Source: Oscillospiraceae bacterium
GTDB lineage: Bacteria; Bacillota; Clostridia; Oscillospirales; Oscillospiraceae
Assembly: GCA_017519005.1 (NCBI GenBank)
Contig: JAFWTG010000103.1
Coordinates: 1 to 38,158, forward strand
Direction of reading: 5' to 3'
Length of the DNA stretch: 38,158 nucleotides
Position numbers and translations under genes: made by a program. This document shows positions 1 through 7,195 of this stretch, piece by piece. The notes beneath the pieces were generated by a model, which was not told the DNA's origin, searched no databases, and was given only the letters and a program-made list of their open reading frames with translations. How positions within the stretch are numbered: position 1 is the first letter of the stretch; the number at the start of each line of letters is the position of its first letter.

Positions 1-1608
1 ATCTGCGTGGTGGAGGTCAAGGGCGCCCGCGGCCTGTGCGCGGCCTGCGTGTATCCCATTGCCCCCAATATGGAAGTTTTCACCCACACCCCCCGCGTCG
101 TGGCCTACCGCAAGAAGACCCTGGAGCTGATCCTCTCCGATCACAACTGCTCCTGCCTGTCCTGCGTCCGCTCCGGCAACTGCGAGCTCCAGGCTCTGTG
201 CAAGGAGTACGGCGTTGAGAACGAGAACGAATACGCCGGCGCCAAGAACCCCTCCGAGATCGACGAGTCCGCCGCCCACATGGTTCGCGACAACTCCAAG
301 TGCATCCTCTGCCGCCGCTGCGTCGCCGCCTGCGAGAAGTTCCAGGGCATCGGCGTCATCGGCGCCAACGAGCGCGGCTTCAAGACCAACATCGGCTGCG
401 CCTTTGAGATGGACCTGGCCGACACCGCCTGCGTCTGCTGCGGTCAGTGCATCGCCGTCTGCCCCGTGGGCGCGCTGTACGAGAAGTCCTGCATCAACGA
501 CGTCTTCGCCGCCATCGCCGATCCCGACAAGTACGTGGTGGTGCAGACCGCTCCCGCCGTCCGTGCCGCCCTGGCCGAGGAGTTCGGCAAGCCCATCGGC
601 ACCAACGCCCAGGGCAAGATGGTGGCGGCCCTCCGCCGTCTCGGCTTCGACAAGGTCTTCGACACCAACTTCGGCGCCGACCTCACCATCATGGAAGAGG
701 CCAGCGAGTTCCTGGACCGCGTCAAGAACGGCGGCAAGCTGCCCATGATCACCTCCTGCTCCCCCGGCTGGGTCAAGTTCTGCGAGCACTACTACCCCGA
801 GTTCACCGAGAACCTGTCCACCTGCAAGTCCCCCCAGCAGATGCAGGGCGCCATCACCAAGAGCTACTTCGCCGAGAAGATGGGCATCGACCCCGCTAAG
901 ATCGTCTCCGTCTCCGTCATGCCCTGCACCGCGAAGAAGTTTGAGATCGGCCGCGACAACCAGGCCGGCGCCGGTCTGCCCGATATGGACTACACCATGA
1001 CCACCCGCGAGCTGGCCCGCATGATCAAGCGTGCCGGTATCCGCTGGGACGACCTGCCTGAGGAAGAGTACGATCATCCTCTGGGCTCCGGCACCGGCGC
1101 GGCCGTCATCTTCGGCGCCACCGGCGGCGTTATGGAGGCTGCTCTCCGCTCCGCCGTGGAATGGCTCACCGGCGAGACCCTGCCCCGTCCCGACTTCAAC
1201 GAGGTCCGCGGCGTGGAGGGCATCAAGGAGGCCACCTACCACGTGGCCGGCATGGACGTGAACATCTGCGTCGCCTCCGGCCTGGCCAACGTCCGCAAGG
1301 TCCTGGATATGGTCAAGAGCGGCGAGAAGAACTACCACTTCATCGAGTTCATGGCCTGCCCCGGCGGCTGCGTCAACGGCGGCGGTCAGCCCCAGGTCCA
1401 CGCCTCCGTCCGCAACTTCGTGGACATCCGCGCCGAGCGCGCCAAGGTGCTGTACTCCATCGACGAGGCCAACACCATCCGCAAGTCCCACGAGAACCCG
1501 GACATCATCGAGCTCTACGACAAGTTCCTGGGCAAGCCCGGCTCCCACAAGTCCCACGAGCTGCTGCACACCTCCTACGTCAAGCGCGTGGTGCATCAGA
1601 AGTTCTGA
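1..1608 (+). CDS. hydA: [FeFe] hydrogenase catalytic subunit, 5'-truncated by window edge
   Basis: Reversible H2 activation with ferredoxin and/or NAD(P) partners; cytoplasmic. The reading frame is open from base 1, so the start lies upstream; 535 residues are visible. Counting from base 1: the end of a 2Fe-2S domain (C2, C13, C16), a His-Cys3 4Fe-4S site (H48, C52, C55, C61), two 4Fe-4S ferredoxin motifs (CILCRRC and CVCCGQC), then the H-cluster domain with L1 TSCSPGW (C253), L2 MPCTAKK (C309) and L3 MACPGGCVNGGGQ (C453, C457). All H-cluster cysteines are present, so it should be active. The modular N-terminus matches HndD/HydA of multisubunit, often electron-bifurcating hydrogenases, whose NuoE/NuoF-like partners would lie upstream; that is inference. 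Codon use is strongly C-ending, as expected for high expression. Confidence 0.95.
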   Translation: MCVVEVKGARGLCAACVYPIAPNMEVFTHTPRVVAYRKKTLELILSDHNCSCLSCVRSGNCELQALCKEYGVENENEYAGAKNPSEIDESAAHMVRDNSKCILCRRCVAACEKFQGIGVIGANERGFKTNIGCAFEMDLADTACVCCGQCIAVCPVGALYEKSCINDVFAAIADPDKYVVVQTAPAVRAALAEEFGKPIGTNAQGKMVAALRRLGFDKVFDTNFGADLTIMEEASEFLDRVKNGGKLPMITSCSPGWVKFCEHYYPEFTENLSTCKSPQQMQGAITKSYFAEKMGIDPAKIVSVSVMPCTAKKFEIGRDNQAGAGLPDMDYTMTTRELARMIKRAGIRWDDLPEEEYDHPLGSGTGAAVIFGATGGVMEAALRSAVEWLTGETLPRPDFNEVRGVEGIKEATYHVAGMDVNICVASGLANVRKVLDMVKSGEKNYHFIEFMACPGGCVNGGGQPQVHASVRNFVDIRAERAKVLYSIDEANTIRKSHENPDIIELYDKFLGKPGSHKSHELLHTSYVKRVVHQKF

Positions 1609-1632
1609 GCTTCCAGACCCTAAGCTGAAGCG

Positions 1633-1670
1633 AATCACCTCCCGGTTTTTTCCGGGAGGTGATTTTTTTT
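1633..1670 (+). terminator. Rho-independent terminator after the hydrogenase
   Basis: A perfect 11-bp stem (TCACCTCCCGG at 1635-1645, CCGGGAGGTGA at 1652-1662) with a six-T loop is followed by a run of eight T. It ends the hydrogenase transcript just before the PadR operon promoter. Confidence 0.93.
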
Positions 1671-1681
1671 CAAAATAGCGC

Positions 1682-1710
1682 TTGACATACTTAGAGGATC
1701 GTGGTATATT
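1682..1710 (+). promoter_or_regulatory. SigA promoter of the PadR operon
   Basis: The -35 TTGACA (1682-1687) and -10 TATATT (1705-1710) are separated by 17 bp; the -10 is extended (TGG just upstream). It is the only obvious promoter for the five downstream genes. Confidence 0.85.
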
Positions 1711-1731
1711 GACCTTAGAGGTACTTAGAAC
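1688..1731 (+). promoter_or_regulatory. Candidate PadR operator: three CTTAGA repeats
   Basis: CTTAGAGG occurs at 1690-1697 (inside the promoter spacer) and 1714-1721 (start-site region), and CTTAGAA at 1724-1730. Their position over the promoter of a PadR gene suggests autoregulatory operator sites. The repeats are seen directly; binding is inferred. Confidence 0.5.
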
Positions 1732-1785
1732 TTCGATGCATCTTCTTTACGCACTTCAATCTATGAATTCCGGAGGTGATACAGC

Positions 1786-2124
1786 TTGAAAATCGACAAA
1801 AGTCTGCTCTCCGGCAGCACCTCGCTGCTGGTGCTGTCTCTGCTGCGGAGCGGGGACAAGTACGGCTACGAGATGATCGCCCTGCTGGAGGCCACGTCCA
1901 ACGAGGTCTTCCAGATGAAGGAGGGGACCCTTTACCCGGTCCTCCATAATTTGGAGAAGAAGGGCTTCGTCAGGGCCTACACCAAGGAGACCGACCAGGG
2001 CCGCACCCGCCGCTATTACGCCCTCACCGACAAGGGCGCCCGCCAGCTGGCGGACGAAAAAGAACAGTGGGAGGTCTTTTCCGGCGCGGTGAATTCCGTC
2101 CTGCGCCGGGCACTGGAGGCGTGA
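1786..2124 (+). CDS. PadR-family transcriptional regulator
   Basis: A 112-residue DNA-binding repressor. It shows the PadR winged-helix pattern: YGYEMIALLE, then EGTLYPVLHNLEKKGFV (recognition helix and wing), then RRYYALTDKG, and a short C-terminal helix. The start is TTG at 1786, chosen for the GGAGGTGAT ribosome site at 1772-1780. It is first in an operon with a HAAS-type membrane protein, and PadR-HAAS pairs are a recognised signalling arrangement in Firmicutes. It probably represses its own promoter through the CTTAGA repeats and responds to the downstream membrane protein; both points are inference. Confidence 0.93.
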   Translation: MKIDKSLLSGSTSLLVLSLLRSGDKYGYEMIALLEATSNEVFQMKEGTLYPVLHNLEKKGFVRAYTKETDQGRTRRYYALTDKGARQLADEKEQWEVFSGAVNSVLRRALEA

Positions 2125-2127
2125 ATT

Positions 2128-3534
2128 ATGGCAAACGAGACAAGACAGAAGCTCGGCGCAGCGCAGCGCTATGAGACGATGGAGAGCTGGGCCGACCAGG
2201 CCCTGCGGCGGATCTGGCTGCGGAAGGAGCGGGAAAAGCTCCGGACCGAGCTGATGGATCACTATGCCGACCGCTACGAAGCTTACCGGAGCTGCGGGTT
2301 CGATTCGGAGCAGTCGAGACTGCTGGCCGTCGAATGCATGGGAGACCCGGAGGAGACCGGCGCGCTGCTGGCCCGGGTTCATCAGCCGCTTCTGAGCCTG
2401 CTGCTTCGGATCGCCCGGGTGCTGGTTCTTTTGCTGGCGGTCCTTACGGTCTTCAGCTTCGCCAGGCACTATCTGTCCCTGCGCCCCCTGCAGAGCCTGG
2501 ACACCCAGACCATCGCGGAGAAGAGCCGCTCAGCGGACGACGGCGTCAGCCGGACCGCGGTGTGCAGACGCCAGGTCAGCGCCGACGCGCAGCTCCGCTT
2601 CGGAGATTTCACCCTCGCCTTCGAGACCGGCAGCTGCTGCCGTTATTCCGCAGTATATCGCGACCAACGCTACGGAAACGTCAGCTTTGGCATGAAAAAG
2701 GAATGTCAGGTGCTGCTGAGCTGGACCGGGAAGCCCTGGGAGCGGATGCCCACGGCCCTGGCGGAGCGCCTGCTTCGCGTGGAGGACAACCGCGGCGTGC
2801 AGTATCAGCCGCTCGCGGAGGATGCCGGGGCCGAAGGAGCCGGCTACCTCCTGCATACGGGCAGAATCCGGCCAAACGCCTGGGGCTCTCTGTTCAGCTT
2901 TTCCGGCATGGAGCAGGAACCCGACTGGCTGGAGTTCATTCTGAACGACGGCGGTACGGAGAAGCGCCTGCGGGTGCACTTTGCGCCCTGGGAAGCCAAT
3001 CGGAAGGAACTGGAGCCCGTGAAGAGTCTCGACAGAGCGGCGGAGACGCTGCGCGGGATGAAGCCGGAAAGCCTGCCCTACAGCATTTTCTTCGATGAAC
3101 AGGACAGCCGCGGGGCGTTGATCGAGGCGGAGGCCGTGGGGAAGCTCCGGTTGCTCTGGGCGCGGGAGACCGAATATCGGCTGGACGTGGACAAGCTGAA
3201 TACATACGTGTGGGAGCAGGATGCGGAGCTGGAGTACCCTCCCGATACGGCGGAGCTGGTGGAATGCGGTCTGCTAATCCGGGATTACCCGGACAGTTTC
3301 CTCATCGACCCGGAGCAGCTTGCGCAGCAGCTCCGCATTACCGCTGTGAAGTACGGCGTAGAGGCGGACTTCTGCATCGGCCGGAATCCGCTCTTCTATT
3401 CCGACGCCATCCTGTTCCGGCTGGATTGGATCCCGCTGGACGGGGAGCGCTATGAGCTGGTCTACACCGACCCCGTAAGCGGCGAGGCGTGGAAAACGGC
3501 CTTTGTGCTGGACAGAGAGGAGGACGCGCCGTGA
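2128..3534 (+). CDS. HAAS/permease-prefix membrane protein with large ectodomain
   Basis: 468 residues. Residues about 17-85 match the helical HAAS/permease-prefix pattern (SWADQALRRIWLRKEREKL, then an HYADRYEAY segment and MGDPEETGALL). One membrane span lies at about 90-111, followed by about 355 predicted extracytoplasmic residues of unknown family. The ATG follows the padR stop by 3 bases, with GGAGG at 2115-2119. The far C-terminus has VECGLLIRD and YELVYTDPVSGE, both echoed in the paralogue encoded at 4354-6108. The HAAS part should contact the PadR protein in the cytoplasm while the ectodomain senses something outside. This is inferred from family and topology; the ligand is unknown. 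Confidence 0.75.
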   Translation: MANETRQKLGAAQRYETMESWADQALRRIWLRKEREKLRTELMDHYADRYEAYRSCGFDSEQSRLLAVECMGDPEETGALLARVHQPLLSLLLRIARVLVLLLAVLTVFSFARHYLSLRPLQSLDTQTIAEKSRSADDGVSRTAVCRRQVSADAQLRFGDFTLAFETGSCCRYSAVYRDQRYGNVSFGMKKECQVLLSWTGKPWERMPTALAERLLRVEDNRGVQYQPLAEDAGAEGAGYLLHTGRIRPNAWGSLFSFSGMEQEPDWLEFILNDGGTEKRLRVHFAPWEANRKELEPVKSLDRAAETLRGMKPESLPYSIFFDEQDSRGALIEAEAVGKLRLLWARETEYRLDVDKLNTYVWEQDAELEYPPDTAELVECGLLIRDYPDSFLIDPEQLAQQLRITAVKYGVEADFCIGRNPLFYSDAILFRLDWIPLDGERYELVYTDPVSGEAWKTAFVLDREEDAP

Positions 3535-4322
3535 GAAAGCTGTTTCAACGGATGTCCAAGCGGACAATCCTGACGCTGGACGTGGGAATCGCTTTGCTTT
3601 TGCTGCTGGCGCTCTGGGTGCTGCTGGACTATCCCGCGATCACGGCCGCCGGGGCCTTTCGCCGCGGCCTGCGGGCTGCGAATCTGCCGCAGACCGGCAT
3701 GGAGCTGCGGGTAAACGACCTGGGCCTGGCTGCGGACGGGGAGAACTGCATGCTGGTTCGCCTGGGCTGGGACCGGGGCTGGCGCTATTACGACGCCTGG
3801 ACTGTCCCGGCGGCGGAGGGGCAGCTCTGGGCGGCCCTGAACTGGAATGCCGGCGTCGGGAGCGGCGCGGAGGAAGAAGCCGCCCCCGCCTTCGCGGAGG
3901 ATCTTCCGCCTGCCTCTGCGGAGAGTCGGGAGGGGGCCGCCTACGTCGAGGCGGAGACGCTGCCCGCCTTCGCGGTGAAGACGGACGAGGAAGCCGGACT
4001 CAGCCTGATCCTCTACGGGGACCCGGAGCCGGGAAGCCTGCCGGAAGAGATCGTCCGCATGGAGCTGGTCCCCCTGGAGCGCAAGGCGGGCTGGCTGGTC
4101 TTCGGTTTTGATCTGGAATACCTGCGTGCGTATTCCGGGAAGATCGGATACTACGATACCTGGGAACCGCCGGAGTATGAATTTGAAGCGCCCTGCGACA
4201 GCCTGGTTCGCTGGATGCAGAGCAGCCGCCCCGGTCGGCTCCCGGCCCAGGAGGCCTGGCTGGAGCTTTCCTGGACCGACGGCGCGGGTACGCCCCAGAC
4301 GCTGCGCTGGGCGCTGTCTTAG
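3531..4322 (+). CDS. Single-span anchored protein of the PadR cassette, copy 1
   Basis: 263 residues. GTG start at 3531 overlaps the upstream stop (GTGA), with GAGGAGG just before it. One N-terminal membrane span at about 12-32 precedes a predicted external domain of about 230 residues. I do not recognise the family. It is a paralogue of the protein at 6105-6899: both have AF-R after the span, a central P-FAVK segment, a later GW-F-F-Y/DLEYL or DYQDI segment and an LELSWTDG/LELTVWDENG end. Tight coupling to the HAAS protein suggests that the two ectodomains work together. Confidence 0.75.
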   Translation: MRKLFQRMSKRTILTLDVGIALLLLLALWVLLDYPAITAAGAFRRGLRAANLPQTGMELRVNDLGLAADGENCMLVRLGWDRGWRYYDAWTVPAAEGQLWAALNWNAGVGSGAEEEAAPAFAEDLPPASAESREGAAYVEAETLPAFAVKTDEEAGLSLILYGDPEPGSLPEEIVRMELVPLERKAGWLVFGFDLEYLRAYSGKIGYYDTWEPPEYEFEAPCDSLVRWMQSSRPGRLPAQEAWLELSWTDGAGTPQTLRWALS

Positions 4323-4353
4323 CGTCCGGAGCGGTGTGAGAAGGAGGCAGAAC

Positions 4354-6108
4354 ATGAAACGGAACTTACTTGCCGGGCAGCCCGACGCGCTGCCCGTGCT
4401 GAAGCTGCTGCGGCGCGCCCCGCTGTACGGCAGCGAGATTGTCGCAACGCTGGAGGCGGCGGGAGACCGCCGCTTTGCGGGACGCGAGGCCATGCTCTAT
4501 CCGCTGCTGTACAGCCTGGCGCGGCAGGGACTGGTCCGCTGGCGCAGGGGGGAGGAGAGCGTCGGGCACTTCCGACGGAACCGCTGGGAGCTGACCGGCA
4601 GGGGCAGAAAGCTGGTCGCCGGGGTCAAAACCGGGGAGCAGACGCCGCCCCCGGACGAAGCGCCGCCGCGTGCGGACGGGACGGAAGCCGCGGCACGGAA
4701 CGGAGTTCCGGACGAGGCGCCGCCGGAGGCGGGCGTCTCCGACTTTGAACGGTGGGTGGAGCAGGCCCTGCGGTCCCAGCGCTATCCGCCCCTGCGCCGC
4801 AGGCTCAAAAACGATCTGCTGGCCCACTATATCAGCCGCCGCATCGAGCTCCCCGGAGCAAAGTCGAGCCGGGAGAGCGGCGACGACCCGGCACTGGAGG
4901 CGCTGGGCGATCCGGAGGCGCTGGGCCGGGCGCTGCGGGAGCTTTACCCGCCCGCGCTGAGCTGGGTCCTTGCAGGCGCCCGCCTGCTGCTGCTCCTGGC
5001 GCTTGCTTTTCTGGTACTCATGCTGCGCCAGGGCAATCTGAGCGCAGAGAGTCTGGGCTTCATGAGCGAGCAAACGCTGCGCAGCCGGGTGGGGCTGGAA
5101 AAATACAACCAGCCGGAATACGAGAGTGCGCGGCAGCTGATTGCCCGCTGCAGCGTCCGCTTTGACGGGGAGGGGGAATTTGGCCCCTGGAAGGTCTCCT
5201 GTGAGGACCCCATCTATGAGCTGGCGTACCAGCGCTTATATACAAAGGAAGGAAAACGCTTGTATTATGAGCAAAGCGATCTCAAATGCCTTCTGATGCT
5301 GCGCTTCAGCGCCGCGCCCTGGCACCGTCTGGAATGGAAGACGATTTCCGAGGCGATCCATCTTTACGATGCGAGCGGGCAGGAGCTTCAGAAGTCCGAT
5401 TACCCGGATTATAGCCTCTGGCGGCCAACCTATGAGATCATCGCCTGCGAGCAGCTGCGGCCCGGGCAGAGTGTGGTCGTAATCAGCCTGAATTATCTAT
5501 GGAACCTGAAGCAAAAGCGCAATCTGAATTTGGAGCTCTGCCTGCGTCAGCAGGGACGGGAGCTGCGCTTCCCCGTGGAGCTGGGCAGCTGGCGCGTGCC
5601 GTATGAGACGTTTCCGATCATGGACGACGACCCGGAAGCGCTGCGGCGGCTGACCCTTCGCGACCTGAGCGATTGGAACCGATATGGCTTTGCCGTCGAA
5701 GCGAAGGCGGTGGCCCAGCGTCCGCTCACTGCCGCGGAGACGGATGGAGCGGACGGCGGCGCGCCGAGGCTTCTCTGGGGAACGCAGACGGCGTATCGGA
5801 ATGCGGAGGAGGAGGGAACGATCGTCGAGTGCGGGCTGCTGCTTCCGGCCGCGCCGACCGCTGAGCAGTCGAATCCGTATGCCGCAATACCTAAATGTTC
5901 CCTGAAGCAGCCGGCTTCGGACCCGGACGGCGAGAAGGAAACGACCATCGTATACAAGGAGTCTTCCTGGTATCGGGAGGGATGTCTGCTTCGGCTCAGC
6001 TGGCCGGGAAGGTCCGACGTGAGCGGCTATGAGCTGACTTATCGGGATCCAGAGAGCGGCAAGACCCGGACCCTGCGTCTGAATCTCGGAGAGGAGGCTG
6101 CGCCGTGA
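4354..6108 (+). CDS. PadR winged helix fused to HAAS membrane protein (membrane-tethered regulator)
   Basis: 584 residues. The ATG at 4354 follows AAGGAGG at 4341-4347; an upstream in-frame ATG at 4108 lies inside the previous gene, encodes unrelated sequence and is rejected. Residues 1 to about 90 are a PadR winged helix (YGSEIVATLE, AMLYPLLYSLARQGLV, NRWELTGRGRK). A Pro/Glu-rich linker follows, then a HAAS-like segment at about 129-198 (DFERWVEQALRSQRYPPLRRR, GDPEALGRAL), one span at 202-224 and an ectodomain of about 360 residues. It equals the two genes at 1786-3534 joined into one chain. The layout resembles ToxR/CadC one-component membrane regulators, but with a PadR reader head. Regulation across the membrane is inferred. 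Confidence 0.85.
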   Translation: MKRNLLAGQPDALPVLKLLRRAPLYGSEIVATLEAAGDRRFAGREAMLYPLLYSLARQGLVRWRRGEESVGHFRRNRWELTGRGRKLVAGVKTGEQTPPPDEAPPRADGTEAAARNGVPDEAPPEAGVSDFERWVEQALRSQRYPPLRRRLKNDLLAHYISRRIELPGAKSSRESGDDPALEALGDPEALGRALRELYPPALSWVLAGARLLLLLALAFLVLMLRQGNLSAESLGFMSEQTLRSRVGLEKYNQPEYESARQLIARCSVRFDGEGEFGPWKVSCEDPIYELAYQRLYTKEGKRLYYEQSDLKCLLMLRFSAAPWHRLEWKTISEAIHLYDASGQELQKSDYPDYSLWRPTYEIIACEQLRPGQSVVVISLNYLWNLKQKRNLNLELCLRQQGRELRFPVELGSWRVPYETFPIMDDDPEALRRLTLRDLSDWNRYGFAVEAKAVAQRPLTAAETDGADGGAPRLLWGTQTAYRNAEEEGTIVECGLLLPAAPTAEQSNPYAAIPKCSLKQPASDPDGEKETTIVYKESSWYREGCLLRLSWPGRSDVSGYELTYRDPESGKTRTLRLNLGEEAAP

Positions 6109-6899
6109 AGTATTATATGGAACGGATTCCCTGGCCCTGGAGGCTGGCGCTGGCCTTAGCACTGCTTCTGCTGCTTTATTCCGTGGTGTTCCTGGTCCTG
6201 TGTCAGTTTCCGCGTTCCGCGGACGCCGCCTTCTCCCGTGCCGTGGAGGACGCCGCCTGCGAGCCGGCGGAGCTGGAGCTGCTGCTGCCGGAGATCGAAG
6301 ACGATTACAGATACTCAAAGAGTCTCGGCATCGGAGCCGGAGAAAACTGGGCCTACCAGACCTGGCTGCGGAGAGACGAGCACGGGGCTTGGAGCAGCGA
6401 AATCGTTCGCAGCTATCCCGCTGTGGAGGAGGGGCTGTGGTGCGTCCCGGTGGATTGGATTTCTAGAAGCCTCGACAATCGATACGAAATCATGCGCGAC
6501 GACAACGGAGAGGGGTTTTTCCCCTGCTTTGCGGTGAAATGCCCCGGCGCCACCGCTTCCGCGCGTCTGGTGCTGGAGGAAGGCCACGTCCTGGAGCTTG
6601 ATACAAACGAAGAAAGATACGTCTATATTCCGGACGAGCAGTATCAACTGGTGCTGGACCGCGCGGAGAACGGCTGGTTTTTGTTCCGTTATGACTATCA
6701 GGATATCGAGCGCCATTTCCGGGTGCAGCAAACTGCGACAGGAACTTATGACGTCCTCGACGAACGCTATGAGCCTCTGCAGTACTGGGTCGGAGCCCGG
6801 GATGCCGAAGAAAAATACCGCCCCCACGCACACCTGGAGCTGACCGTGTGGGACGAGAACGGCCTGGAGCTGCGCCACACGCGCATTCCGCTGACCTGA
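6105..6899 (+). CDS. Single-span anchored protein of the PadR cassette, copy 2
   Basis: 264 residues. The GTG start at 6105 overlaps the previous stop by GTGA, preceded by GAGAGGAGG as at the 3531 junction. One span at about 13-33, then a predicted external domain. Homologous along its length to the 3531-4322 product (AFSRAVEDAACEPAELE, PCFAVK, ENGWFLFRYDYQDI, LELTVWDENG). Family not recognised. It is the last gene of the operon and is followed by two strong hairpins. Confidence 0.75.
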   Translation: MKYYMERIPWPWRLALALALLLLLYSVVFLVLCQFPRSADAAFSRAVEDAACEPAELELLLPEIEDDYRYSKSLGIGAGENWAYQTWLRRDEHGAWSSEIVRSYPAVEEGLWCVPVDWISRSLDNRYEIMRDDNGEGFFPCFAVKCPGATASARLVLEEGHVLELDTNEERYVYIPDEQYQLVLDRAENGWFLFRYDYQDIERHFRVQQTATGTYDVLDERYEPLQYWVGARDAEEKYRPHAHLELTVWDENGLELRHTRIPLT

Positions 6900-6945
6900 G
6901 CCGGCGGCCGGGAAAATGATTCCCGCAGAAAGAGAAATAGTTAAC

Positions 6946-6996
6946 GCCCGCGACCCCGCAATTTCTGCCTGCCGCAGAAATTGTGGGGTCGCGGGC
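6946..6996. terminator. 23-bp hairpin after the PadR operon
   Basis: Arms 6946-6968 and 6974-6996 pair over 23 positions with one G-T wobble and a 5-base loop. There is no clean T-run, but place and stability suggest a termination or 3'-end stabilising role. Confidence 0.6.
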
Positions 6997-7070
6997 AGTT
7001 CTTTGACAGTCTGAAAGGCAATTGGAACGATACCGCAATTCTGAATGCTCAATTTTTGTCATATGCTGAA

Positions 7071-7118
7071 GCGGCGCCCCGGAGCGCCTTCCGCAAGGAG
7101 GGCGCTCCGGGGCGCTGC
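7071..7118. terminator. 22-bp GC-rich hairpin with GCAA tetraloop
   Basis: Arms 7071-7092 and 7097-7118 pair almost completely, with wobbles, around the GNRA-type loop GCAA (7093-7096). It sits between the 3' ends of convergent operons, so it may act on both. No T-run follows. The rest of 6900-7195 holds no gene. Confidence 0.55.
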
Positions 7119-7195
7119 TCACGTTGGAGGAGACCGGAAAACAGAAGGAGAGACGGCTCCCTGCTTCGTTCCGGTTCCCGGTTTCGGGGCGGCGC

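Noticed and set aside
4108-4353. N-terminal extension of the PadR fusion protein.
   Set aside because: It lies over the end of the preceding gene, has atypical composition, and a good ribosome site plus PadR N-terminus start at 4354.
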